From assembly GCA_964567855.1 (NCBI GenBank), contig CAZMOE010000028.1, positions 1-34,285 on the forward strand: a stretch of 34,285 bases of DNA, read 5' to 3'. The position numbers and the translations under genes were made by a program. How positions within the stretch are numbered: the stretch's first letter is position 1; each line of letters opens with the position of its first letter. This document shows, in pieces, positions 25,038 to 32,929 of this stretch. This DNA is from Liminaster sp964567855 (GTDB lineage Bacteria > Bacteroidota > Bacteroidia > Bacteroidales > UBA3663). Under the pieces are notes generated by a model that made no database searches, was not told the DNA's origin, and was given only the letters and a program-made list of their open reading frames with translations.

Positions 25038-26129
25038 TTAAAAAGCATTCACCGCTGCGATGACCGTATCTACCTCTTCGTCGGTCATGGCCTGATGAAG
25101 AGGAAGACTCAATTCCTCACGGGCAATACGCTCGGTAACAGGGAAAGACAAATGCCGCCATTCCCAGAAAGCCTCCTGTTGATGAGGTGCGACGGGATAA
25201 TGGATCTGAGTCATAATACCGCGGTCCTGCAAATGTCTCTGCAAAGCATCCCGATCGGCACAAAGCAGCGGATAGATATGATACACATGGTCGGTAACGG
25301 CTTTCGGCAACGTCACCCGAGGATGACGAATCCCGGAAGCATAGCGTGCTGCAATGTCCGCCCGACGGGCGTTGCAGCGATCCAGATCATCCAGCTTGCA
25401 GGTAAGCACGGCGGCCTGCAATTCGTCCATACGGGAGTTCAGCCCCTTATAACGGTGAATGTATTTCCTTTCGGAACCATAAAAAGCCAGCCGGGCGACT
25501 ACAAGAGCCAGTTCCTCATCGTCGGTAGTCACCGCCCCGGCATCTCCTAAGGCGCCCAGATTCTTGCCCGGATAAAAACTGAAAGCTCCAGCATCTCCCA
25601 ACGAGCCGCAACGGCGCCCGCAGAATCTTGCGCCATGACTTTGGGCACAATCTTCCAGCACTTTCAGATGGTAGCGGCCGGCCAGAGTCATGATGTCGTC
25701 CATACGGCAGACCTGCCCGTAAAGATGGACCGGCAGAATACCCCGGGTTCTGGGGGTGACAGCATCGGCAGCCTTTTCGGCGGTCAGCAGATAAGTGTCA
25801 GGATCCGGCTCGACCGGCACCGGCACCAGGCCATTGTCCGTAACAGCCAGAATGCTGGCAATATAGGTATTGGCAGGCACGATAATCTCATCACCGGGCT
25901 TCATGACGCCCATCTCTACCCATGCACGCAGTACCAGCCTCAGGGCATCCAGTCCGTTGGCGCAAAGCACACTGTGACGGGTGCCCACATACTCCGACCA
26001 ACGGCGGGCAAAGGTTTCATTCTCATGTCCGAAAAGATACCATCCGGAATCGACCACACGTTGCATGGCCTCAAGAATATCCTGCTGATAGGGAGCATTC
26101 AGTCGTTTCAAATCAAGATAAGGTATCAT
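25038..26129 (-). CDS. DegT/DnrJ/EryC1 sugar aminotransferase (FdtB/QdtB-like)
   Basis: This 363-aa protein is a PLP-dependent sugar aminotransferase. Landmarks are PANTYIASILA at 85-95, LEDCAQSHGA at 158-167 with D160 for the PLP ring nitrogen, and FSFYPGKNLGALGDAG at 184-198 with Lys189 as the Schiff-base lysine. The C-terminal segment has NSRMDELQAAVL and HIYPLL at expected positions. The length and HGARFCGRR substrate loop fit FdtB/QdtB, which aminate dTDP-3-keto-6-deoxyhexose to the 3-amino sugar. That fits the FdtA-like ketoisomerase encoded two genes upstream. It lies 45 bases after the GNAT/FemAB-like gene. Other DegT members with 4-amino products are possible from this sequence alone. 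Confidence 0.85.
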   Translation of the reverse strand: MIPYLDLKRLNAPYQQDILEAMQRVVDSGWYLFGHENETFARRWSEYVGTRHSVLCANGLDALRLVLRAWVEMGVMKPGDEIIVPANTYIASILAVTDNGLVPVPVEPDPDTYLLTAEKAADAVTPRTRGILPVHLYGQVCRMDDIMTLAGRYHLKVLEDCAQSHGARFCGRRCGSLGDAGAFSFYPGKNLGALGDAGAVTTDDEELALVVARLAFYGSERKYIHRYKGLNSRMDELQAAVLTCKLDDLDRCNARRADIAARYASGIRHPRVTLPKAVTDHVYHIYPLLCADRDALQRHLQDRGIMTQIHYPVAPHQQEAFWEWRHLSFPVTERIAREELSLPLHQAMTDEEVDTVIAAVNAF

Positions 26130-26174
26130 ACCGATTATTCTAAAAATGTTATTATCAAAAGTTCCCGCAACGCG

Positions 26175-27197
26175 TCAAACCGGCAAATCGATTCTAAACG
26201 TACGGCAGGCAATGCCGCGCCCGCCGAAACCTTCCTTCTGAGCGATGAGATTTTCGTTGAGATAATGCCCTCCCTGTTCATTGGAGGTCCCGAAATCGAA
26301 ATAGCGGTATCGTCCGTCATGGGAATATTTTTCTATTAATGTCAGATATAGCAAATCGAGTGCGCCGACCGCTTTTCCTTCCGGAGTGGCATGTCCGTAC
26401 TGGACATGTACCGTCTGCGGTGTTTCATAAACGACAGCACCGGCCTCAGGTACCCACTGGCCCTCCGCCCCTCGCACGGCCAGATAACAACGGATATGCT
26501 GCGGGAAACGGCCCTGCAACAACTGCATTTCCGACAGGCTGTGAACCGGTACGGCATGATAGCGGATACGCAGATTGTCCAGCATGATGGGCCAGAAATC
26601 TTCCAGCACGGCATCTTCCAGGATCCGAAATCCGGAAGACAAGGCACTTTTACATCCGCGGCGGCGGCGGCGTTCCACCTCCGGCAAACACATGCCTTGC
26701 AATTGAACGGCGCACGAAATGTTGCATCCCTCCAATATGGCTCCGCAACGCCACAACGCATAATCCTCCTCCTGAGACGGACATTGGTGATAGACCGACG
26801 GAATCTGTTTATAATGCAATGTCACAAAGCGATTCGCGCGCAGATAACCGAGAAGCGTTTCAAACAGTTGCAGCACTTCGGCCGCATGGGTCCGGGCGGA
26901 AAGGATAAAGCCGCCGTAGGATAATCCCTGATGCGAATGATAAACCGACGGCCGGCATTTTTTTCCGTCCTCCCGCAATCCGGATTCATCATCCGGAAGC
27001 AAGTCCGTTTCATTACCGGGCAGTAAAGCCACCAGCCGATCCCTGTCGTCGTAGAACATCAGGGAATGATCATGGAAACGATCCGCATGGTAGTCCATGT
27101 AGTCGCGCTGGAAAAGGAATGTGCCGTTCCTGGAGGCCGCGGCAAACCGGTTCCATGCGTCTTTCTGCTCAGGGGTATATCGCCGGACATGTATCAT
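26175..27197 (-). CDS. FemAB/GNAT-like acyltransferase (Acetyltransf_6 type)
   Basis: This 340-aa protein resembles the double-GNAT FemAB/Acetyltransf_6 proteins that occur next to WxcM and DegT genes in Bacteroidota sugar clusters. The first half has GTFLFQRDYMDYHADRFHDHSLMFYDD, where the DHSLMFYDD pattern is common in this family. A LSYGGFILSARTH region follows at about 93-105. The second half has EVERRRRRGCKSALSSGF, an IRYHAVPVHSLSEMQLLQGRFPQHI helix-strand and the tail YRYFDFGTSNEQGGHYLNENLIAQKEGFGGRG. It is cytoplasmic, with no signal peptide. Its ATG overlaps the stop of the ketoisomerase by 4 bases (27194-27197), so translation is coupled. N-acetylation of the 3-amino sugar is the simplest role. 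Confidence 0.75.
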   Translation of the reverse strand: MIHVRRYTPEQKDAWNRFAAASRNGTFLFQRDYMDYHADRFHDHSLMFYDDRDRLVALLPGNETDLLPDDESGLREDGKKCRPSVYHSHQGLSYGGFILSARTHAAEVLQLFETLLGYLRANRFVTLHYKQIPSVYHQCPSQEEDYALWRCGAILEGCNISCAVQLQGMCLPEVERRRRRGCKSALSSGFRILEDAVLEDFWPIMLDNLRIRYHAVPVHSLSEMQLLQGRFPQHIRCYLAVRGAEGQWVPEAGAVVYETPQTVHVQYGHATPEGKAVGALDLLYLTLIEKYSHDGRYRYFDFGTSNEQGGHYLNENLIAQKEGFGGRGIACRTFRIDLPV

Positions 27198-28177
27198 GGC
27201 TGCTGCAAACTTTTACGGTACGCAAGAAAACGGTCGTAATCACAGATGTAATCGGCCGCATCATAATAATCGGAGGTGAGCACAAGGGCGACAGCCGCCG
27301 ATGAAAAATCATGCAGATGACACCAGATACCCGGAGGCACCAGCAGTGCCTTGAACGGCCGGTCCAGCCGAACCGTTTTCCGCTCCAGGCCGTCGTCGAG
27401 CACCACCTCGAAACAACTGCTGGCCGAAACGATAAACTGCCATGCCCGATAGTGGGCATGAGCTCCCCGCATGGCCCCGGAAGGTATGTCATAGATGTAG
27501 AATACCCGTTTCAGATCGAAAGGAAGCACCTCCGAGTGCGACTCAACCGCCGTCAGCCAGCCGCGACGCAACTCCGTGAATGCAGACAGCTGCAACAGCC
27601 GGCAGTCGGCGAGGAAATAGGAGGTCGCCGCCCCTTGAATTTCCGACGGAAGGGCTGAAAGCGACGCAGAAGCCGCATCGGCATCGCCGGAGATAGTATT
27701 CAGCAACTGGGAAACGGAATCCGCAACGCCGGCGAGAGCATTCAGACGCTCTTTGGCCATCGCGGCGAAATCCCAGATATAATCCTCTTCGTCATAATGG
27801 GTCGACGAAAGTACGAGACCTAAAGAATTGGTAGAAAAATTATCCAACGTGCGCCAGGTGAGAGAAGGAACATACACCCCTTTGTAAGAACGGCACAAGT
27901 GAATACGACGCTCGCCGTGACCATCGTCCAGCACGACGTCAAAACTGCCGCTCAGCGCCACGATAAACTCCTCCTGCCGACGAAAGGCATGACTGCCCCT
28001 CATCTGGCCGCCCGGCACATCATAGATCCAATAAGCCCGCCGGATGGCGAAAGGCAGATGATGCAGTCCTTCGATAAAAGAAAGATTGCCGCGCTCATCC
28101 TCCACCTTGGGCAGATCTATGATCCTGATTTCCTTATTTCCTTCAGTCATTATGTTATCTTCGTGTTTCTTTTCCAT
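27194..28177 (-). CDS. tandem WxcM/FdtA-like dTDP-4-keto-6-deoxyhexose 3,4-ketoisomerase
   Basis: The frame is open from 28192; I place the start at 28177, though ATG at 28150 is also possible (numbers here count from 28192). The protein has two WxcM/FdtA cupin domains, residues about 20-145 and 200-325. FdtA-type enzymes convert dTDP-4-keto-6-deoxyglucose to the 3-keto isomer with a RGxHAH motif. Domain 2 keeps both His (RGAHAH, 242-247). Domain 1 reads RGSHAF (65-70), so its second His is replaced by Phe. Conversely domain 1 keeps SGSFDVVLDDG, while domain 2 reads SSCFEVVLDDG. The two halves share YDVP/YDIP and VxP...W motifs. A fused duplication with one probably inactive domain is likely. 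The next gene overlaps by 4 bases. Confidence 0.8.
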   Translation of the reverse strand: MEKKHEDNIMTEGNKEIRIIDLPKVEDERGNLSFIEGLHHLPFAIRRAYWIYDVPGGQMRGSHAFRRQEEFIVALSGSFDVVLDDGHGERRIHLCRSYKGVYVPSLTWRTLDNFSTNSLGLVLSSTHYDEEDYIWDFAAMAKERLNALAGVADSVSQLLNTISGDADAASASLSALPSEIQGAATSYFLADCRLLQLSAFTELRRGWLTAVESHSEVLPFDLKRVFYIYDIPSGAMRGAHAHYRAWQFIVSASSCFEVVLDDGLERKTVRLDRPFKALLVPPGIWCHLHDFSSAAVALVLTSDYYDAADYICDYDRFLAYRKSLQQP

Positions 28178-28192
28178 GGTAAATATATACAT

Positions 28193-28259
28193 TCTGAAGC
28201 CCCGGCGACCATGGGCACCGGCATCCCCCCGTCCGGAGACGGACCTCCGGTGAAACCGG
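28193..28259 (-). other. short GC-rich spacer between envC-like gene and the sugar run
   Basis: This 67-base spacer is GC-rich. CCGGAG (28233-28238) pairs with CTCCGG (28245-28250), and CCGGT (28247-28251) pairs with ACCGG (28255-28259) right after the stop of the EnvC-like gene. These small overlapping hairpins may act as a weak terminator or attenuator. No TAnnTTTG is present on the minus strand, so the sugar run may be read through from the dut unit or use an unrecognised promoter. Confidence 0.4.
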
Positions 28260-29552
28260 TCAGCGTTTCAGCCAGGATTCAGGATTCTGCTTCTGGGTTC
28301 CTTTCCATATCTGGAAATCCATTTTCGTCACATTGCCGGCGGTCTCGTCTGTATATATCAGTCCGATGCGGTCACGGATCTTCACCGGCTGTCCGGCCTT
28401 GACATATACTTTCGAAAGATTATTGTAGACCGAAAAGTAGTCGCCGTGTTTCACGATGACGGAAATGTTATATCCAGGCATCTGCAAAACGGTACTGACC
28501 TCGCCATCGAAAACGGCACAGGCCTCTACGCCCTTCTGAGTCTGCAGAATGATACCGTTGTTTACCGTCTGGACGTACTGCGTCTGCTGTTGTTTGCCGA
28601 AATGGCCCACCACGGCATAGCTTCCATTCACCGGGTAAGGCATTTTCCCTTTATTCTGGGCAAAGGAACCGGAGAGTTTGCGCTGTTCCGGTGTCAGCGC
28701 CTCCTGTCCTCCTGCGTCCGGCGACTTCCCGCCGGATTTTGCCCCGGACTTATTGTTTGCAGTGCGCTTGCGGGCTGCCTCGGCCGCCTTACGGGCCTCT
28801 TCCTCGATGAGCTGCTGAATTTTATTGTCCAAAGCCTGCGCTTGTTTCCGCTGCTTGGCCAACTCTTTCTGCAACTGACTCTTTTTCTTGTTCAGCCCGG
28901 CCACCAGCTGCTTCTGCCGTTCCTGTTTCTTATGCAAATTATTCTGTTCCAGCCGCTGCTCCTCCAACAAAGCGTGATGTTCGCTCTTTTTCTGCTGCAA
29001 TGCGGCTTCGGCCTGCTCGGTGCGCTGTCGCTCCTGCCTCAATTCCTCGGCCTGCCGACGACGCCAGTCGCTGTACTGATGCAAATAACGCATCCGGCGC
29101 ACACATTCGGCCATATTATGAGCGGAAAGAACAAACAGCATATCGTTATAGCCGCCCCGCCACTTGTACAGATGACAGATGGCCGCAGCATATTTCTCCT
29201 GCTTCACCTTAATATCGGCATGGAGATCGGCAATTGTTTTCCGGAGCCCTTTCTGCTCAAGTTCCATGGCATCGAGTTCCCGCCGCATCACGGTCAACAG
29301 AGCTTGTCGGGTCCGGATTTCAGAATTAAGGAGATTCAATTCATTCAATTGCCGCGAGACGGAATTATCGGTCTCCTTCAACATCTTCGAGGTCTCCTCT
29401 ATCTGCTGCCGGGCGGCCTTGCGTTGCCGTTCCAGCTGTGCCCGGCCCGTGGTTTTCTGAGCGTCCAGCGACGGCACGGCGATCGCCAGCAGACATATTG
29501 ACCACAACATCCGCTTCCATCCGTTCGACCGACTGTTTTCCCGACTTCCCAT
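28260..29552 (-). CDS. EnvC-like murein hydrolase activator, degenerate LytM domain
   Basis: The frame opens at 29642, but that would overlap the DUF4292 gene by 82 bases. ATG at 29552 lies 8 bases after that stop, has AGGGGG ahead of it and yields a signal peptide (cleaved near SLDAQ). The product is 430 aa. After the signal comes a long coiled coil (about residues 40-270, rich in Gln, Glu, Lys, Arg), then a linker and a C-terminal LytM/M23 domain. Active M23 enzymes need H-x-x-x-D and H-x-H; here those positions read NNGIIL and MDFQIW, so zinc binding is lost. EnvC and NlpD are the known inactive M23 proteins that activate cell-wall amidases at division. It follows DUF4292 in a conserved Bacteroidota order. 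The amidase partner is not in this window. Confidence 0.85.
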   Translation of the reverse strand: MGSRENSRSNGWKRMLWSICLLAIAVPSLDAQKTTGRAQLERQRKAARQQIEETSKMLKETDNSVSRQLNELNLLNSEIRTRQALLTVMRRELDAMELEQKGLRKTIADLHADIKVKQEKYAAAICHLYKWRGGYNDMLFVLSAHNMAECVRRMRYLHQYSDWRRRQAEELRQERQRTEQAEAALQQKKSEHHALLEEQRLEQNNLHKKQERQKQLVAGLNKKKSQLQKELAKQRKQAQALDNKIQQLIEEEARKAAEAARKRTANNKSGAKSGGKSPDAGGQEALTPEQRKLSGSFAQNKGKMPYPVNGSYAVVGHFGKQQQTQYVQTVNNGIILQTQKGVEACAVFDGEVSTVLQMPGYNISVIVKHGDYFSVYNNLSKVYVKAGQPVKIRDRIGLIYTDETAGNVTKMDFQIWKGTQKQNPESWLKR

Positions 29553-29560
29553 AATACCCC

Positions 29561-30403
29561 CTACTTCAGTTTCTTTATAGCTTCCATCAATTCTCCTGCG
29601 GAAACCTTCCGATAACCGCGCGAGGGCACGAAACGGCTCCACATAGGAATTGAAAACGTGGGGGCGCCCAATGTCATTTCACCCTTCACCTGCCGGCCGG
29701 CGACATGAGCCGTCAACGTTTCACTGCCGGGCCAGAAATCGCCTCCGACCGCCGTATATCCGGCATAATCCCATCTCACCTCCACATCGCGGACCGGCAC
29801 CTTGAGGGAAACCTCCTTCAACCGGCTGTTGTCTCCGATCACATAGGTCATGACATAACGGGAATCTTGCGAATATTCACCTACAAGCGACCCATCGACC
29901 ATCGACGTCCACGCAAACTGTCTGAAATCGGAAGCGGAGGCCGGACCGCGGCCGGGCAGATACATGCGTCCGACCAACAGACACTGCAGCGCCTCTAAAG
30001 AAATATCGGTCCCCAGACGCTCTTTCATTTCTGAAAACGTGCCGGTCGCATAGGTTTTGTCAAACTTATTGACAATCCAGACAGAATCATGATCCATCTC
30101 CACGCGGGCGACCTCAAAACCGAGCAGCGGAGCATTGACGGCCAGCATCAGACGCTTTCCATCGACCATGCGCAGCGTTCCTTTCAGACTTTTGTTTCCC
30201 ATACGGAAAACTACCTTGGACTGAAGACTCTGATAGGAAACCAGTCCTTTCAGGGAAGCCTCATAACGCTCGCGGTCGGCCTTGGAATAGGAAGAGTCGC
30301 CTCCGACTGCCGTACGGGAGCGATTACATCCCGACAGCAAAGGCAACAGACAGATCAAAAGGCAGGTAAACTGCCGCCACAATCGGATATCGATATATTT
30401 CAT
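29561..30403 (-). CDS. DUF4292 family lipoprotein
   Basis: This 280-aa protein has a lipoprotein signal with lipobox LSGC (Cys26), so it is probably outer-membrane-anchored. The mature domain has YQSLQSKVVFRMGNKSLKGTLRMVDGKRLMLAVNAPLLGFEVARVEM, the alternating strand pattern of DUF4292, with LGFEVARVEMDHDSVWIVNK as the most diagnostic part. This family has a LolA/LolB-like half-barrel that would hold a lipid chain. It lies between the TPR gene (95 bases upstream) and the EnvC-like gene (8 bases downstream). Role in lipoprotein or lipid handling is inferred from the fold, not shown. Confidence 0.75.
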   Translation of the reverse strand: MKYIDIRLWRQFTCLLICLLPLLSGCNRSRTAVGGDSSYSKADRERYEASLKGLVSYQSLQSKVVFRMGNKSLKGTLRMVDGKRLMLAVNAPLLGFEVARVEMDHDSVWIVNKFDKTYATGTFSEMKERLGTDISLEALQCLLVGRMYLPGRGPASASDFRQFAWTSMVDGSLVGEYSQDSRYVMTYVIGDNSRLKEVSLKVPVRDVEVRWDYAGYTAVGGDFWPGSETLTAHVAGRQVKGEMTLGAPTFSIPMWSRFVPSRGYRKVSAGELMEAIKKLK

Positions 30404-30498
30404 GTGTTTATTTTTAATTATTCAGATTCATTTATCTTGTGCTGGCTCCAGCTGGAGCCGGATTCATTCTCCCAACCGGACAAGATGGGTTCCGCCAA
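30404..30498 (-). other. 95-base spacer between TPR and DUF4292 genes
   Basis: It contains a short inverted repeat, CTGGCTCCAG followed by CTGGAGCCGG, around 30441-30461 (GGCTCCAG pairs with CTGGAGCC). This could form a small hairpin between the two genes, acting as an attenuator or as an RNA processing or stability signal. I see no promoter match. Confidence 0.35.
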
Positions 30499-32328
30499 TC
30501 ATTTTTTCAACCATTCCGGCACCGTTTCTATATACGTCTGCGTGCTGATTTTCTTTTCCAGTTCCGGAGAAGCGCCATCCGGCAAAACGGAGGCACGCTG
30601 CCAATAGCCAAGCGCCTCCTCTTTCTTGCCTTCCATATACAGAATGTCGCCATAATGCTCCAGCAACGCGGCAGAAACCTCTTTGCCGGCCTTGCTGATG
30701 GCCATTTCCTGATAGAACCGGGCCAAGATATAGTTGCCTTGCTGAAAATATATCCAGGCATACGTATCCAGATAAGTAGGTTCGTCCGGAACTTTCTTGA
30801 CAACGATGCTGCTCATGCGTTCAGCCTTCGCAAGGTCCCGTTTTTCCAAAGAAAGGAAGTAGCTGTAATTATTCAGGACGGAATAGTTCTCGCCATTGTA
30901 CTTCAACGCCTCGTCATAGGCGGCGTAAGCCTTATCCATTTGTCCGATACGATGATACGTATCGCCGATATAACCGTAAATGGATGAGATGCGGTTCACA
31001 TTCTTGGGGTCGATGTTTTTAAGTGCCTGCTGGTAGACCTCTAATGTTTCCGACCACTTTTCCTGTAACTGGCAGGCATATCCCAGCGCCGTGTAACCGG
31101 CAAACAGCGAGGGATGATGCCGCAAGGCCTCGCGGGCGGTAGTAACTATCTGCAAAGTATCATCGGCCCGCATCTGCATATAAAGGAATTTTTCCCAATA
31201 GGCGGCTTCCGATGGTTTCAGATCAACGGCATAGCGCATCTGAGTCCTGGCGGCCTCCGTATTGCCGATGGCCTCCAGATATTCGGCCTGTAAAGAATAG
31301 ACTTCTGGAGCTGTCGGATGAATGGTGGTAACCGTAGCGAAAAGTGTATCGACGCCCGGCAGATTGATGGCAGTCGTATCCTCCGCCTTGGCCTTTTCCT
31401 GCGACACTTTACGGAGTGTCGTCTTCAGGTAATCGGTAAGTATATCGATTTTGGTTTCCAGATCCAGGGCCGGATTTATCAATGCCGCCCGCACCAGAGT
31501 ATCTGCGGCACCGGCATTTCCCATGATCGTATGATAGTTGGCCAGAGAAACCCACAGACGGGCATTATCCGGCTCGATACGCGCGGCCTCGTCATAGTTT
31601 CTCTTCGCCTCTTCCAAACGACCGGCCTGCATCAGCATGTCTCCATTGGCAATACGATAGGAAACCTCATACGGATAACGTTCTATCAGCTTATAGTTCT
31701 CGGCAAAGGCCCTGTCCAGATCGCCCAACAGCTGATGAATGTAAAACTTGTGCGCCGTCAGCTGCATGTTGATGCCCTCAGACTCTTCAATCCGGTCCAG
31801 AATCCGAAGGCACTGCCGCGCACTGTCAAGACGCAGATAAAGTTCTGCCAATTCATAACATATCTCATCTTTGTCGGGGAACGCGCGCAACAGACGTTCA
31901 TAACTATCGACAGCTTCCTGCGAACGCTTCATCCGGAGCAACAGACGGGCTTCTGTAATCCCATACCAATAGTTGGCGGTATCACAGGCTACAGCCTGTT
32001 TCATCAGAGCAAGCGCTTTTTCAGGGTTTCCAAGTTTCTGATAGTAATCCGCAAGCGCCGATAAAGCCGGAGCCGAAAGGCTGTCGACCTCCACCGCACG
32101 GCGTAAAAGTTCAAAGGCCTGATCCTGTTGCCCGGCCTGTTCGCGGGCAATGGCCTCAAAATAAAGATAATCGAAACGCCCGTCATCGCAACCGGCCTCA
32201 CCGGTCTTCGAGGCGAAAGCGGGCAACATCATTCCCGCAAACAGCAAAAACAAAATGCCCAGTTTCATTTTCAAACCGCCTGTCGAACCATTTTTTCCTT
32301 TGCTTCCCATATTTCGGTCTGTACTCAT
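30499..32328 (-). CDS. TPR-repeat exported protein
   Basis: This protein is 609 aa from the ATG at 32328. An ATG at 32271 would give a shorter n-region for the same signal peptide (MKLGILFLLFAGMMLPAFA), so the start is uncertain. The rest is a superhelix of about a dozen TPR units, with clear copies such as ALSALADYYQKLGNPEKALALMKQA, ARLWVSLANYHTIMGNAGAADTLV and YGYIGDTYHRIGQMDKAYAAYDEA. It likely scaffolds protein assembly in the periplasm. It lies 6 bases after the dut stop and 95 bases before the DUF4292 gene, the usual Bacteroidota gene order. The fold is secure, but binding partners are unknown. Confidence 0.85.
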   Translation of the reverse strand: MSTDRNMGSKGKNGSTGGLKMKLGILFLLFAGMMLPAFASKTGEAGCDDGRFDYLYFEAIAREQAGQQDQAFELLRRAVEVDSLSAPALSALADYYQKLGNPEKALALMKQAVACDTANYWYGITEARLLLRMKRSQEAVDSYERLLRAFPDKDEICYELAELYLRLDSARQCLRILDRIEESEGINMQLTAHKFYIHQLLGDLDRAFAENYKLIERYPYEVSYRIANGDMLMQAGRLEEAKRNYDEAARIEPDNARLWVSLANYHTIMGNAGAADTLVRAALINPALDLETKIDILTDYLKTTLRKVSQEKAKAEDTTAINLPGVDTLFATVTTIHPTAPEVYSLQAEYLEAIGNTEAARTQMRYAVDLKPSEAAYWEKFLYMQMRADDTLQIVTTAREALRHHPSLFAGYTALGYACQLQEKWSETLEVYQQALKNIDPKNVNRISSIYGYIGDTYHRIGQMDKAYAAYDEALKYNGENYSVLNNYSYFLSLEKRDLAKAERMSSIVVKKVPDEPTYLDTYAWIYFQQGNYILARFYQEMAISKAGKEVSAALLEHYGDILYMEGKKEEALGYWQRASVLPDGASPELEKKISTQTYIETVPEWLKK

Positions 32329-32334
32329 CTCGTA

Positions 32335-32772
32335 TTATAACGTCCCACTATGTCCGTAACCGCCGGCTCCACGCTCCGTAGAACTCAACGCCCGTACCTC
32401 TTCCCATACCACCTGCTCATGGCGGGCCACCACCATCTGGCAGATGCGCTCTCCGCAAGTTATCGTAAAAGGCTCCGAAGAAAGATTGACCAAAAGCACC
32501 ATAATCTCTCCACGATAATCGGCATCGACGGTCCCGGGCGAGTTCAGCACCGTTATCCCATGTTTCAAAGCCAGTCCGCTGCGGGGACGAATCTGTGCCT
32601 CGTAGCCTTCAGGCAGTTCGATATAAATGCCCGTCGGAACCAACACCCGTTGCCCGGGCGGCAAGACGATCGGCATCGGATTATTGGCACGAAGATCCAG
32701 TCCAGCCGCACCCGGTGTCGCATATGCAGGGAGCGGATTGCCGGAATGGTTAATTATCTTGACTTTCAACAT
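32335..32772 (-). CDS. dut: dUTP diphosphatase (dUTPase)
   Basis: dUTPase hydrolyses dUTP to dUMP and pyrophosphate, keeping uracil out of DNA and feeding thymidylate synthesis. The protein is 145 aa from ATG 32772. The upstream ATG at 32799 lies inside the -7 box of the promoter and can be excluded as the start on that transcript. Motif 1 reads TPGAAGLDLRA, motif 2 RPRSGLALKHGI, motif 3 NSPGTVDADYRGEIMVLLVN with the catalytic Asp (GTVDADY), and motif 5 ERGAGGYGHSGT, the C-terminal tail (usually RGxGGFGSTG). The length fits the trimeric family. It is the first gene of a dut-TPR-DUF4292-EnvC run, so expression of the envelope genes is probably tied to dut. Confidence 0.95.
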   Translation of the reverse strand: MLKVKIINHSGNPLPAYATPGAAGLDLRANNPMPIVLPPGQRVLVPTGIYIELPEGYEAQIRPRSGLALKHGITVLNSPGTVDADYRGEIMVLLVNLSSEPFTITCGERICQMVVARHEQVVWEEVRALSSTERGAGGYGHSGTL

Positions 32773-32796
32773 TGCATTTCTTTTTTCTAAGCCTCG

Positions 32797-32828
32797 CAAA
32801 GGTAATGCAAAGCACTCGTAAAAACAAA
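32797..32828 (-). promoter_or_regulatory. Bacteroidetes-type promoter for the dut run
   Basis: Read on the minus strand, TTTG (32828-32825), a 20-base spacer and TACCTTTG (32804-32797) match the Bacteroidetes -33/-7 pattern exactly. The dut ATG at 32772 follows 24 bases after the -7 box. It drives away from the hflX promoter, so the two genes diverge. Confidence 0.75.
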
Positions 32829-32888
32829 TTTATTCGCTATTTGCCGCTTTTTTGACAGCATAAAGAAGATTATGTCAAAGAAAACCTC

Positions 32889-32896
32889 TACATTTG
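32889..32896 (+). promoter_or_regulatory. -7 box for hflX
   Basis: TACATTTG matches TAnnTTTG and lies 33 bases before the ATG at 32930. No TTTG is found 19-21 bases upstream, so the -33 half is weak. The ATG at 32894 lies inside the box and is not the start. Confidence 0.5.
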
Positions 32897-32929
32897 CTAC
32901 CCGATTTTCAATTCTATCCCCTATTTTGC

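Noticed and set aside
28233..28259. Strong terminator between the EnvC-like gene and the sugar run
   Set aside because: Stems are only 5-6 bp and no T-tract follows; kept as a weak hairpin within the spacer entry rather than as a terminator.
28446..29501. 351-aa open frame (+) opposite the EnvC-like gene
   Set aside because: Leu/Gln-rich product is the antisense reading of the coiled-coil gene, which has a clear family match and signal peptide.
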